Shown here: in pieces, positions 1 to 8,013 of the stretch
Position numbering within the stretch: position 1 is the first letter of the stretch
Layout: each line of letters begins with the position of its first letter
NCBI GenBank assembly: GCA_040219555.1
Contig: JAVJSF010000014.1
Span: forward strand, 92,046-156,045
Direction: 5' to 3'
Length of the DNA stretch: 64,000 nt
Origin: JAVJSF01 sp040219555
Lineage (GTDB): Bacteria; Actinomycetota; Thermoleophilia; Miltoncostaeales; Miltoncostaeaceae
Notes under the pieces: model-generated
Told to the model about the DNA's origin: nothing
The model's input: only the letters and a program-made list of their open reading frames with translations
Databases searched by the model: none
Position numbers and translations under genes: made by a program

Positions 1-51
1 ATCGAGTACGCCCGCAAGGGCGCCATCATCAACACGACCTGGATGTTCTGA
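1..51 (+). CDS. C-terminal end of the first gene of the nitrilase cluster (partial)
   Basis: Only the last 16 codons lie in the window (ending ...NTTWMF, then TGA). The frame is open from base 1. There is too little sequence to identify a family directly. In related Nit1C clusters the gene before the radical SAM protein is usually the MSMEG_0572/Sll0783 family nitrogen-starvation protein, and that is the context-based guess. The gap to the radical SAM start is 37 bases, so it is probably in the same operon. Confidence 0.4.
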   Translation: MEYARKGAIINTTWMF

Positions 52-88
52 TGGCGCCGCGCACACGCCGGCCCGGCGGGGGTGGGCC

Positions 89-1153
89 GTGATCGACCTG
101 GCCACGCGCGCCGAGCTGGCGGTGCGCGGTATCCGCGGCGCGCCGCCCCTGCGGCGGCGCGCCGGCGCGGGTCCGAGCGACGACGGCCACTGGATGGTGG
201 GCGGATGCGCCACCGCCGTTCCGGTGGCCGAGGACTCGCCGTTCGCGGTCGACGGCCTGGGGGCCCTCACGCGCGACGGCGTGCCCGTCGAGGACGCCCT
301 CGTCGAGCCGATCGACCGCCCGCGCTTCTACGACCTGCTCACCGACGACGGCACGCCCTACGAGCGCCTGGCGCGCCTGCACGGCAGCGATGTGCTGGCG
401 ACGACGGTGGTGCAGACATGCATCCGCTACACCGAGCGGGACACGCGCTGTCGCTTCTGCACCATCGAGGAGTCGCTGCGGTCCGGGGCCACGGTGGCGG
501 TGAAGCGTCCCGAGGACCTGGCCGACGTGGCCGAGGCCGCGGTGCGCCTGGACGGGGTGCGCCAGGTGGTGATGACCACGGGGACCTCCAACGGGCCGGA
601 CCGCGGCAGCCGGCACCTGACCCGGTGCGTGGCCGCCATGGTGGAGCGCGTGCCCGGGCTGCCCGTGCAGGTGCAGATCGAACCTCCGGTGGACCTGGAG
701 TGGATCGATCGCCTCCACGAGGCGGGCGCCACGGCCATCGGCATCCACGTCGAGAGCCTCGACCAGGAGGCGCGCCGGCGCTGGACCCCCGGCAAGGCGA
801 CGGTGTCACTGGCCCGCTACGAGCAGGCCTGGCGTCGCGCCGTGGCGGTCTTCGGGCCCAACCGGGTCTCGACCTATCTGCTGGTCGGCCTGGGCGAGGA
901 CCCGGACGAGCTGGTCGCCGGCGCCGAGCGGCTGATCGCCATGGGCGTCTATCCGTTCGTGGTCCCGTTCCGCCCCTTGGTGGGTGCGCTGGCGCACGCC
1001 GACGGGGTCCCGCCGCCCGATCCCGCGGTGCTGGAGGACGTCACCACCCGCGTGGCGGCGGCCCTCACCCGGGCGCGGATGCGCGGCGCCGACCAGGGCG
1101 CCGGCTGCGCCGCCTGCGGGGCCTGCTCGGCCCTGGCGAGGGCCGGCGGATGA
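89..1153 (+). CDS. Radical SAM protein, MSMEG_0568/Sll0785 family (Nit1C cluster)
   Basis: This 354-residue protein belongs to the radical SAM family found only beside Nit1C nitrilases; its substrate is unknown. The likely cluster cysteines are C111, C121 and C124. The spacing is CX9CX2C rather than the common CX3CX2C, and C124 is followed by TIEES. The C terminus carries a second close set, C340, C343 and C346 (CX2CX2C), which could bind an auxiliary cluster or metal. The start is GTG at 89, just after a G-rich stretch. The stop overlaps the next ATG (ATGA), so translation is probably coupled to the GNAT/AIRS gene. The family assignment rests on cluster context plus the CRFCTIEES region; the chemistry is not inferable. 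Confidence 0.85.
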   Translation: MIDLATRAELAVRGIRGAPPLRRRAGAGPSDDGHWMVGGCATAVPVAEDSPFAVDGLGALTRDGVPVEDALVEPIDRPRFYDLLTDDGTPYERLARLHGSDVLATTVVQTCIRYTERDTRCRFCTIEESLRSGATVAVKRPEDLADVAEAAVRLDGVRQVVMTTGTSNGPDRGSRHLTRCVAAMVERVPGLPVQVQIEPPVDLEWIDRLHEAGATAIGIHVESLDQEARRRWTPGKATVSLARYEQAWRRAVAVFGPNRVSTYLLVGLGEDPDELVAGAERLIAMGVYPFVVPFRPLVGALAHADGVPPPDPAVLEDVTTRVAAALTRARMRGADQGAGCAACGACSALARAGG

Positions 1154-2589
1154 GTACGCTCGCCGGAGGGCCCGACCCGATCGCCCTGCTGGGCGGCCCC
1201 GGGCCCCGCACCTCGCCCGCGGCGCCGTTCCTGGTGGTCGACGCGAGCGACGACCCGGTGCGCGTCGAGGCCTACCGCGCCCTGCGCCGGCGGGCCTTCG
1301 TGGACGACCAGGGCCTGTTCTCCCGCCACGACCTGGACGATCACGACCTGGCGCCGCGCACGCGGGTGCTGGTGGCCCTGCGCCACGACGGCGCGGTGGC
1401 CGGTGGCGTGCGCATCCACTCGGCCACCGACGACCCGGATCTGGGCTGGTGGCAGGGCAGCCGCCTGGTGGCAGTCGGCGGCGCCGGCGTGCCCCGTGCG
1501 CGGGTGGGGGCCGCCCTGGTGCGGGCCGCCTGCGCCCGCGTGCTGCACGAGGGCGCGCTGCGGTTCGACGCACACGTGCAGGAGCGCCACCGCGGCTTCT
1601 TCGCCCGCCTGGGGTGGGAACAGGTGGGCACCATGACCGTCCGCGGGACCCCTCACGCGGTGATGCGTCACGACATCACCCGCCTGGCCGACCACGCCAC
1701 GGCCCACAAGGCGCCCATCGGCGACCTGGTGGGCGCCCTGCTGCCCGCCGGCGCCTGGCGCGGCGACGACGGCGTGCCGGTTGGCGACACCGGAGCGGTG
1801 GCGTGCCTGGACGCCATCACGCCCTCCATGGTGGAGCGCGACCCCGGCTGGGCCGGCTGGTGCGGGGCGCTGGTGACCGCCCACGACCTCTCGGCCATGG
1901 GCGCCGCGCCGCTGGGGATGCTGAACTCGCTGGCCGCCCCGGACCGGGCGCACGCCGCGCGCGTGCTGGAGGGGCTGGCGGCCGGAGGCCGGGCGATGGG
2001 GTTGCCGATCCTGGGCGGGCACACCCAGCTCGGCGTGCCCGCCGCGCTCGGCGTGACCGGTCTCGGGCGCACCGCGCACCCCGTGCCCGGGTCGGGGATG
2101 CGCCCGGGGCACGCCATCGCCCTCACCGCCGACACCGCCGGCGGCTGGCGACCCGGCTACGGCGGCACCCAGTGGGACTCCACCTCCTGGCGCGACCCCG
2201 CCGATCTGCGCGCGATGCTGGGCGCGGTGCCCACGGCGCGCCCCGCGGCCGCGAAGGACGTGAGCATGGCCGGGATCGTGGGGAGCGTCGGGATGATGGC
2301 CGAGGCCGGCGGTTGCGGAGCCGAGCTGGATGTGGCCGCCATCGGCAGGCCCTCCGGCGTCACCGCGGGTGACTGGCTCACCTGCTTCCCGGGGTTCGCG
2401 ATGGTCAGCGCGGGGCCACCCGGCGTGGCGCCGCCGTCCGGCGGACCCGCCCGCGGGGCGGTCTGCGGAAGGGCCGAGCGGGCGGCCGGCGTGCGCCTGC
2501 GCTGGCCGGATGGTGTGGTGACCACGGCGCTGGCCGGCCCGGTGACGGATCTGGGCGGCGCGAGCGAGGAGACGACGACATGGGCGTGA
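1150..2589 (+). CDS. Fused GNAT acetyltransferase / AIR-synthase-like protein, MSMEG_0567 family
   Basis: This 479-residue protein has two parts. Residues about 25-175 look like a GNAT N-acetyltransferase. Residues about 190-479 resemble the AIR synthase (PurM) fold, including a TAHDLSAMGA-type segment. In Synechocystis the two parts are separate genes (sll0786, sll0787); the fused form is the actinobacterial MSMEG_0567 arrangement. An AIRS-like domain suggests an ATP-dependent step on an amide or formyl-type substrate, but no reaction is known. The start is ATG 1150, overlapping the preceding TGA. A longer frame open from 82 is only the shadow of the radical SAM gene. The 3' end overlaps the nitrilase start by 10 bases. 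Confidence 0.85.
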   Translation: MSTLAGGPDPIALLGGPGPRTSPAAPFLVVDASDDPVRVEAYRALRRRAFVDDQGLFSRHDLDDHDLAPRTRVLVALRHDGAVAGGVRIHSATDDPDLGWWQGSRLVAVGGAGVPRARVGAALVRAACARVLHEGALRFDAHVQERHRGFFARLGWEQVGTMTVRGTPHAVMRHDITRLADHATAHKAPIGDLVGALLPAGAWRGDDGVPVGDTGAVACLDAITPSMVERDPGWAGWCGALVTAHDLSAMGAAPLGMLNSLAAPDRAHAARVLEGLAAGGRAMGLPILGGHTQLGVPAALGVTGLGRTAHPVPGSGMRPGHAIALTADTAGGWRPGYGGTQWDSTSWRDPADLRAMLGAVPTARPAAAKDVSMAGIVGSVGMMAEAGGCGAELDVAAIGRPSGVTAGDWLTCFPGFAMVSAGPPGVAPPSGGPARGAVCGRAERAAGVRLRWPDGVVTTALAGPVTDLGGASEETTTWA

Positions 2590-3422
2590 TCGGCATCGGG
2601 GCGGCGGCGGCACCCTTCGGGCGCGACATGGATGGCTGCCTGGACACCATCGCCCAGCACATCCAACGCGCGCGGGCGCTGGACCTGGACCTGCTGGTGC
2701 TGCCCGAGGCCGCGCTCGGGGGCTACGTGGAGACCCTGCACGGCGACGCCGAGCCGCCCCCGGCCCTCGACGCCGGCGGCCCGGAGGTGGCCCGCGTCGC
2801 GCGCCTGGCCGGGGACATGGTGGTCTGCCTGGGATTCTGCGAGGACGGCGGGGACGGGGTGCGCTACAACGCGGCGGCCTGCGTGAGCGGGGACGGCCTG
2901 CTGGGGGTGCACCGCAAGGTCCACCTGCCGCTGGACGAGGACCGCTTCACCACCGCCGCCGGCGACCTGTCGGCCATCGACACGCCCGTCGGTCGCCTGG
3001 CGATGCTGATCTGTTACGACAAGGCCTTCCCGGAGGCGGCGCGCACCCTCGCCCTCGACGGGGCCGAGATCCTCTGCACGCTGTCGGCATGGCCGCGGAG
3101 CGCCACCAACCCCGCCGACGACCTGGTCGAGGACCGCCAGTGGCGCCGCGCCGAGCTGTGGGACCGCGCGCGGGCGGCCGAGAACTCCTTCGTGGTGGCC
3201 TCGGCCAACCAGACCGGCAACTTCGGCCGGCTGGCCTTCCTGGGAGGCTCGCGCATCGTGGGGCCGGGCGGGGACATCGTCGCCGCCACCGGGCCGGAAG
3301 GCGGGCTGGCCCACACCCGTCTCGACCTGGCCGCCACCGTCGCCCGCGCGCGGCGCGCGCTGTCGCCCATCCGCGATCTGCGCCCCGACGCGTACCGCTC
3401 CGCCCAGCCGCTGGTCGCCTGA
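2580..3422 (+). CDS. Nitrilase, Nit6803/Sll0784-type (Nit1C)
   Basis: This is a 280-residue carbon-nitrogen hydrolase. The catalytic triad is visible: E43 (in LPEAALGG), K113 (in HRKVHLP) and C145 (in LICYDKAFPE). Family members hydrolyse nitriles to acids and ammonia. In Pseudomonas the Nit1C cluster is required for growth on cyanide, and in Synechocystis the operon is induced by nitrogen starvation, so nitrogen scavenging from a nitrile or cyanide is the likely role. At 280 residues it is shorter than typical plant-type nitrilases (about 320-370) because the C-terminal extension is small. ATG 2580 overlaps the preceding gene by 10 bases; the stop shares a base with the next ATG (TGATG). Confidence 0.92.
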   Translation: MGVIGIGAAAAPFGRDMDGCLDTIAQHIQRARALDLDLLVLPEAALGGYVETLHGDAEPPPALDAGGPEVARVARLAGDMVVCLGFCEDGGDGVRYNAAACVSGDGLLGVHRKVHLPLDEDRFTTAAGDLSAIDTPVGRLAMLICYDKAFPEAARTLALDGAEILCTLSAWPRSATNPADDLVEDRQWRRAELWDRARAAENSFVVASANQTGNFGRLAFLGGSRIVGPGGDIVAATGPEGGLAHTRLDLAATVARARRALSPIRDLRPDAYRSAQPLVA

Positions 3423-4327
3423 TGGGGGGCTCGCGCTTCGTCTCCGCGCTGGCCGACGGGTCCCTGATCACCGGCGAGCTCACGCCGCCGCGCGGCGCCG
3501 ACCCCGCGGTCCTCATCGCCCAGGCCGAGAGCTGGGCCGGCCACGTGGACGCCGCGCATGTGAACGACTGCCTGCTGGCGACCGCGCGCATGAGCAACCT
3601 GGCGGCCGCGGCCCTGATGCGGGGCACGGGCCTCGAGCCCGTGCTGCAGTTCTCGCTGCGCCACCGCAACCGCATCGCCCTCCAGTCGGACCTGCTGGGC
3701 GCGCACGCCGTCGGGGTCCGTGGCCTGGTGCTGCTCTCGGGCTACGACCTCAAGGTGGGCTCCGACCCCGACGCCAAGGAGTCGGGGGACCTGCGCACCG
3801 CGCCGGCCATCGGCCTGACGCGGCGCTTCTCCGACCAGGGCCGTTTCTTCAACGGGGATCGCCTCGACTCGGCGCCGAACTTCATGGTCGGCGCGGTCGA
3901 GAGCATCGGCCCCGGGGACCCGCACGCCCAGGTGGAGCGCGTCGAGGCCAAGATCGCCGCGGGCGTCCAGTGGCTGCAGGTCCAGGGAGCCTTCGACATC
4001 GAGACCGCCGTGGCGTGGTACGACGCCATGTACGAGGCCGGCGTGCACGAGCGTGCACGCCTCGTGGGCGCCGTGATCCCCTTCCGCAGCATCGAGCGGC
4101 TCCACGTGCTCGACCGGGTGCCCGGGATCCGCATCCCCGCCGAGGCCTGGGCGCGCATGCGCGCCCGCGACGACGAGTCGGAGGGCTTCGACATGGCCCG
4201 CGAGGTCGCCGCCGCGCTGCAGGACCACCCCGCCGTGAGCGGGGTCCACATCCGTCCCTTCGGCTGGGAGGACATCGTGCCGCCGCTGGCGTCCGCGCTG
4301 CGCCCGGCGACGATCCCGGTGGGGTGA
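3422..4327 (+). CDS. Methylenetetrahydrofolate reductase-like protein in the nitrilase cluster
   Basis: This 301-residue protein has a TIM-barrel MTHFR-type sequence. It has GELTPPRG near the N terminus (the position of the catalytic Glu in MetF), then RNRIALQSDLLGAHAVGVRG, the typical MetF helix and strand, followed by LLSGYD. Canonical MetF reads LTGDPP there, so substrate handling may differ. A flavin-dependent folate reductase is expected. The start ATG overlaps the nitrilase stop by one base, and the next start is 2 bases after its stop, so it sits squarely in the operon. It could be the housekeeping MetF or a cluster-specific paralogue that takes C1 units released by the nitrilase pathway; the sequence alone does not decide this. 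Confidence 0.8.
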   Translation: MGGSRFVSALADGSLITGELTPPRGADPAVLIAQAESWAGHVDAAHVNDCLLATARMSNLAAAALMRGTGLEPVLQFSLRHRNRIALQSDLLGAHAVGVRGLVLLSGYDLKVGSDPDAKESGDLRTAPAIGLTRRFSDQGRFFNGDRLDSAPNFMVGAVESIGPGDPHAQVERVEAKIAAGVQWLQVQGAFDIETAVAWYDAMYEAGVHERARLVGAVIPFRSIERLHVLDRVPGIRIPAEAWARMRARDDESEGFDMAREVAAALQDHPAVSGVHIRPFGWEDIVPPLASALRPATIPVG

Positions 4328-4329
4328 GA

Positions 4330-5877
4330 ATGCCCAGCGTCGCGTTCACCGTCCGCTGGCCCGACGGGCCGGCGCAGGACTGCTCATGCCCCTCGCGCAG
4401 CATCGAGCGCGCGCTGGTGGTGGGGGGCACCTATCCGGTGGCCGAGTTCGTCCGCCGCTGCGAGGCGGCGCTGGGCGAGGCCGAGGAGCGCGTGCGCGCC
4501 CGCTACGGCTTCGCGTGCACGGCTGCGCGTGCCCAGGCCGGCGACATCCGCGCGCAGGCGGCGCGCCGGCCGGACGGGCTGGTGCGCGTCGAGGCGATGG
4601 AGCGCGAGGGGTACCGCCCGCGGGCCGCCGCGGGAGCCGTGGGGGGCCATCACGAGGCGATCATCGTCGGCGGCGGGCAGGCGGGGCTCGCGATGTCGGC
4701 GTGCCTGGCCGAGAGCGGGGTGGGCCACCTGGTGATCGAGCGCAACCGGGTGGGCCACAGCTGGCGCTCCGAGCGCTGGGACAGCTTCTGCCTGGTGACC
4801 CCCAACTTCCAGTGCCGGCTGCCGGGCATGGACTATCGCGGCCCGGATCCGGACGGTTTCATGGTCCGCGACGAGATCGTGGCGTTCATCGACGAGTACG
4901 CCCGCGAGGTGGACCCGCCACTGGTCGAGGGAGTGAGCGTCCGGACGGTCGACCGGGACCCGGCCGGGCGCCTGCGGGTGGTCACCGACTCCGGCACGGC
5001 CACCGCGGACGCGGTGGTGCTGGCCGTGGGCGGGTACCACGTGCCCACGGTACCCCGGCTGGCCGAGCGCCTGCCGCGCGGCCTCACCCAGGTGCACTCG
5101 AGCGCGTACCGCAACCCCACGGGCCTCCCGGACGGGGCCGTCCTTGTGGTGGGGAGCGGTCAGTCCGGCGCGCAGATCGCCGAGGACCTGCACCTGGCGG
5201 GGCGGAGCGTCCACCTCAGCGTGGGGAGCGCCCCGAGGGTGGCCCGGCGGCACCGGGGCCGCGACTGCGTGGCATGGCTCGAGGACATGGGGCACTACGA
5301 CCTCAGCATCGACCAGCACCCCGAGGGCACGGCCGCCCGCCACGAGGCCAACCACTACGTGACCGGCCGGGACGGCGGCCGGGACATCGACCTGCGCGCC
5401 CACGCGCGGGACGGGATGCGCCTGCACGGGCGGCTCCTGGACATCGACGGGCCGCTGCTGTGCACCGGCGACGACCTGTGCCGCAACCTCGACGCCGCCG
5501 ACGCCACGAGCGCGCGGATCCTGGCCGGCATCGACGCCTGGATCGAGGCGAACGGCATCGACGCCCCGCCGGCGAGCTCGTACGAGCCGGTCTGGCACCC
5601 CCCGGCCCAGAGCGGCCCCGCGACGCTCGACCTGGCGGCGGAGGGCATCACCTCGGTCGTCTGGGCCACCGGCTTCCGCTCGGACTGGTCATGGGTGCGT
5701 CTGCCGGCCTTCGACGGCACGGGCTACCCCGAGCACCACCGGGGGGTCACCAGCGTCGAGGGCCTGTACGTGCTGGGGCTCCCCTGGCTGCACACGTGGG
5801 GGTCGGGGCGCTTCGCGGGCATCGCCCGGGACGCCGGCCACCTCGCCGCGCAGGTGGCCGCCCGCGTCGGCGTCTGA
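4330..5877 (+). CDS. Fusion of MSMEG_0570 family domain with MSMEG_0569 family flavin-dependent oxidoreductase
   Basis: One uninterrupted 515-residue frame joins two proteins that are normally separate. Residues 1 to about 95 match the small MSMEG_0570 nitrogen-starvation protein (start MPSVAFTVRWPDG, later RVRARYGFAC). After a linker rich in Ala and Gly, residues from about 108 are an MSMEG_0569-type FAD oxidoreductase. It has an FAD motif GGGQAG at 114-119 and a second nucleotide-binding motif GSGQSG near 277, resembling flavin monooxygenases. A final segment, VWATGFRSDWSW, fits the same class. The ATG at 4330 follows the MTHFR-like stop by 2 bases. It is last in the cluster and converges on nhaA. 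The oxidoreductase probably acts on the nitrilase-pathway substrate; this is inferred. Confidence 0.88.
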   Translation: MPSVAFTVRWPDGPAQDCSCPSRSIERALVVGGTYPVAEFVRRCEAALGEAEERVRARYGFACTAARAQAGDIRAQAARRPDGLVRVEAMEREGYRPRAAAGAVGGHHEAIIVGGGQAGLAMSACLAESGVGHLVIERNRVGHSWRSERWDSFCLVTPNFQCRLPGMDYRGPDPDGFMVRDEIVAFIDEYAREVDPPLVEGVSVRTVDRDPAGRLRVVTDSGTATADAVVLAVGGYHVPTVPRLAERLPRGLTQVHSSAYRNPTGLPDGAVLVVGSGQSGAQIAEDLHLAGRSVHLSVGSAPRVARRHRGRDCVAWLEDMGHYDLSIDQHPEGTAARHEANHYVTGRDGGRDIDLRAHARDGMRLHGRLLDIDGPLLCTGDDLCRNLDAADATSARILAGIDAWIEANGIDAPPASSYEPVWHPPAQSGPATLDLAAEGITSVVWATGFRSDWSWVRLPAFDGTGYPEHHRGVTSVEGLYVLGLPWLHTWGSGRFAGIARDAGHLAAQVAARVGV

Positions 5878-5887
5878 CCGGCCGCGG

Positions 5888-7252
5888 TCAGGCCGGTCCG
5901 GGCCGCACGCCGCGCGGGTGGGCCCGGCGGTGGGCGATCAGCAACAGCACCGCGCCGACGAGCGCCGCCAGCAGCGAGCCGGCCAGGATGCCCACCTTGG
6001 CCGCCTCCAGCAGCTCGCCGCCCTCGAACGCGAGCTGGGTGACAAAGAGGGAGATGGTGAAGCCGATGCCGGCCAGGCCTCCCAGCCCGGCGATGTGCGG
6101 CCAGCTCACCCCGACCGGCCGGCGCGACAGTCCCAGGCTCACGGCCACCCAGGCGCCCAGGAGCAGGCCGAGGGGCTTGCCCACGACGAGGCCGAGGATC
6201 ACGCCGAGGGTGACGGCGCTCCCTGCCGCCGCCTCCACCGATGCGCCGTCGAGCACGATGCCGGCGTTGGCCAGGGCGAAGACCGGCACCACGGCCATGG
6301 CCGTCCAGGGGTGCAGCGCGTGCTCGATGCGGTTGAGCGGGGAGATCGCCTCGCGCGTCAGGTAGACCAGCCGGCGCCATGGCTTCGCGTCGGCCTCGCG
6401 GGTGTCGCGGCCCTCCAGGATCTCGTCGGCCACCAGCGCCGCCTCGCGCGCCACCCCCATCCGCGGCTGGAACGGCCGGGACGGTGTCAGCAGGCCGAAC
6501 AGCACGCCGACGACGGTCGGGTGGACGCCGGCCGCGAGCGTGAAGCACCAGCACGCCGAGCCTGCGGCGATGTACGGCAGCAGGTGCCGCACGTGCAGCC
6601 GGTTCATCGCGGCCGCCGCGACGGCGCACGCGAGCGCCGCCAGCAGGTACACGCGCTCGCCGCCGTGGCTGTAGAAGATGCTCATCACTGCCATGGCGCC
6701 TACGTCGTCGATCACCGCCACCCCCAGCAGGAGGGCGGTCAGCGCCGGCGGGGCACGACGCGACAGCAGGGCCAGCACACCGAGCGCGAAGGCCGTGTCG
6801 GTGGCGATGGGGATGCCCCAGCCGCCGGCCCCCTCGCCGCCGGCGGTGACGGCCGCATAGATCAGCGCCGGCACCGCGAGCCCCCCGATGGCGGCGAACA
6901 GGGGCAGCGAGGCGGCCCGGCGGCTGGCCAGCTCGCCGACGGTCAGCTCGCGCTTCACCTCCAGCCCGATCAGGAGGAAGAAGAACGTCATCAATCCGTC
7001 GTTGATGAGGAAGCGCAGGTCCACCCCGTAGCTCAGCCCGCCCAGGCGCAGGTCGATCTCCGTGCCGAAGAGGTCCTCGTAGGAGGCCACGTCGGTGTTC
7101 GCCCAGATCAGCGCCGCGAGCGCGGCGGCCAGGAGCACCAGGCCGCCCGAGGCCTCGTAGCGCAGGAACTCGCGCAGGGGGCGCACCACCGCCCGGGGCA
7201 GGCGCCGCTCCGAGCGCGACCAGGGCCGCTGGATCTCGTGCTCGGGGCTCAC
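5888..7252 (-). CDS. nhaA: Na+/H+ antiporter NhaA
   Basis: This 454-residue inner-membrane protein has about 11-12 hydrophobic segments and clear NhaA landmarks: MTFFFLLIGLEVKREL, GIPIATDTAFALGVLALL, and AVIDDVGAMAVM with the paired aspartates that bind Na+ in E. coli NhaA (D163/D164). It exports Na+ in exchange for H+ for pH and salt homeostasis. The short N-terminal extension (about 35 polar residues) is common in actinobacterial NhaA. It converges with the nitrilase cluster and is divergent from the small membrane protein gene at 7294 across 41 bases, so both promoters must lie in that short gap. Confidence 0.96.
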   Translation of the reverse strand: MSPEHEIQRPWSRSERRLPRAVVRPLREFLRYEASGGLVLLAAALAALIWANTDVASYEDLFGTEIDLRLGGLSYGVDLRFLINDGLMTFFFLLIGLEVKRELTVGELASRRAASLPLFAAIGGLAVPALIYAAVTAGGEGAGGWGIPIATDTAFALGVLALLSRRAPPALTALLLGVAVIDDVGAMAVMSIFYSHGGERVYLLAALACAVAAAAMNRLHVRHLLPYIAAGSACWCFTLAAGVHPTVVGVLFGLLTPSRPFQPRMGVAREAALVADEILEGRDTREADAKPWRRLVYLTREAISPLNRIEHALHPWTAMAVVPVFALANAGIVLDGASVEAAAGSAVTLGVILGLVVGKPLGLLLGAWVAVSLGLSRRPVGVSWPHIAGLGGLAGIGFTISLFVTQLAFEGGELLEAAKVGILAGSLLAALVGAVLLLIAHRRAHPRGVRPGPA

Positions 7253-7280
7253 CCCTCTACGCCGCCGCGACCGCGGCGCG

Positions 7281-7286
7281 TAGGAT
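7281..7286 (+). promoter_or_regulatory. Candidate -10 element for the membrane protein gene at 7294
   Basis: TAGGAT lies 7 bases before the ATG, the spacing expected when transcription starts at or next to the start codon. No convincing -35 hexamer is seen 16-18 bases upstream, so this is tentative. Confidence 0.35.
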
Positions 7287-7293
7287 CGCGGGC

Positions 7294-7725
7294 ATGAACC
7301 CCGGATTCCTCACCAATCTGGCCCTGCTGCGGCGGATCGCGCTGGTGCTCGGCGTCGTCGGCCTGGTCTGGGCAGCGGCCGTCACCCTGGTCGCCAACGA
7401 GGTCATCGCCGAGGACTCGGCCCTGAGCCCCGTCGACGGCCGCAACGGCTTCGGCATCGGCCTGGGCATGGTGGCCGCATGGCTGGTCTGCGCCGCGGGC
7501 GCCGCCGCCATCCCGCGGTACCCCGCCGCGGCCGCCTCCCTGCTGTTCGTCGGCGCGTGCGCCGGCTTCTTCCTGGTCGGGTCGCCGTGGATCGGGCCCG
7601 GCGCGCTCCTGGCCGCGGCCTCGTGGCTGGCCCTGCTCGGCATCGCCAACCCCTTCCAGGCCGAGTTGGACCGCGAGGCCGCCGCCCGCGATGCCGAGGC
7701 GGGCGCCGCGACGCCACAGGAGTAG
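7294..7725 (+). CDS. Small multi-pass membrane protein of unknown function
   Basis: This 143-residue protein has four predicted transmembrane helices (about 12-35, 58-78, 83-103 and 107-126) and a charged, Ala/Glu-rich cytoplasmic tail. No family was recognised. It is divergent from nhaA. A TAGGAT hexamer at 7281-7286 ends 7 bases before the ATG and there is no Shine-Dalgarno sequence, so it may be expressed from a leaderless mRNA. Confidence 0.75.
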   Translation: MNPGFLTNLALLRRIALVLGVVGLVWAAAVTLVANEVIAEDSALSPVDGRNGFGIGLGMVAAWLVCAAGAAAIPRYPAAAASLLFVGACAGFFLVGSPWIGPGALLAAASWLALLGIANPFQAELDREAAARDAEAGAATPQE

Positions 7726-7809
7726 CGGGGCGTCATGGGCGGGGCGGCGGTCGTCACCGCCGCGCATTCTGCCGCCGCCATGGGTCCGCCGCCAGCGCGT
7801 GCCCGCCCA

Positions 7810-7883
7810 TGCGCCCGGCAGGATTCGAACCTGCGACCAACGGATTAGAAGTCCGACGCTCTATCCGGCTGAGCTACGGGCGC
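7810..7883 (-). tRNA. tRNA-Arg (anticodon TCT)
   Basis: Read on the - strand, a complete cloverleaf forms. The acceptor pair is GCGCCCG / CGGGCGC, the D arm is AGCTCAGCCGGATAGAGC, the anticodon loop is CTTCTAA, and the T arm contains GGTTCGAATCC. The discriminator base is A. CCA is not encoded. Confidence 0.95.
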
Positions 7884-8013
7884 GCGCGTCCGGCACGGTA
7901 GCGCACCGCCGCCCGGCGGTCGGGGAGGCGGCGGGGGGTTTGGCCTGGGGGCCAAGGTGGGGGCGGGATCATGTCGGTACGGTCCGGAACGACATCGGGG
8001 AACGGGGGCGGGT

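Noticed and set aside
82..1149. Long + strand frame running into the GNAT/AIRS gene from base 82
   Set aside because: It is a shadow of the radical SAM gene; its translation is Arg/Gly-rich with no family features. ATG 1150 in the ATGA overlap is the real start.
949..2613. Long open frame on the - strand (554 codons), one of many such frames in the window
   Set aside because: In 73% G+C DNA stops are rare on the opposite strand. The translation is Arg/Gly/His-rich, without motifs, and mirrors real genes.
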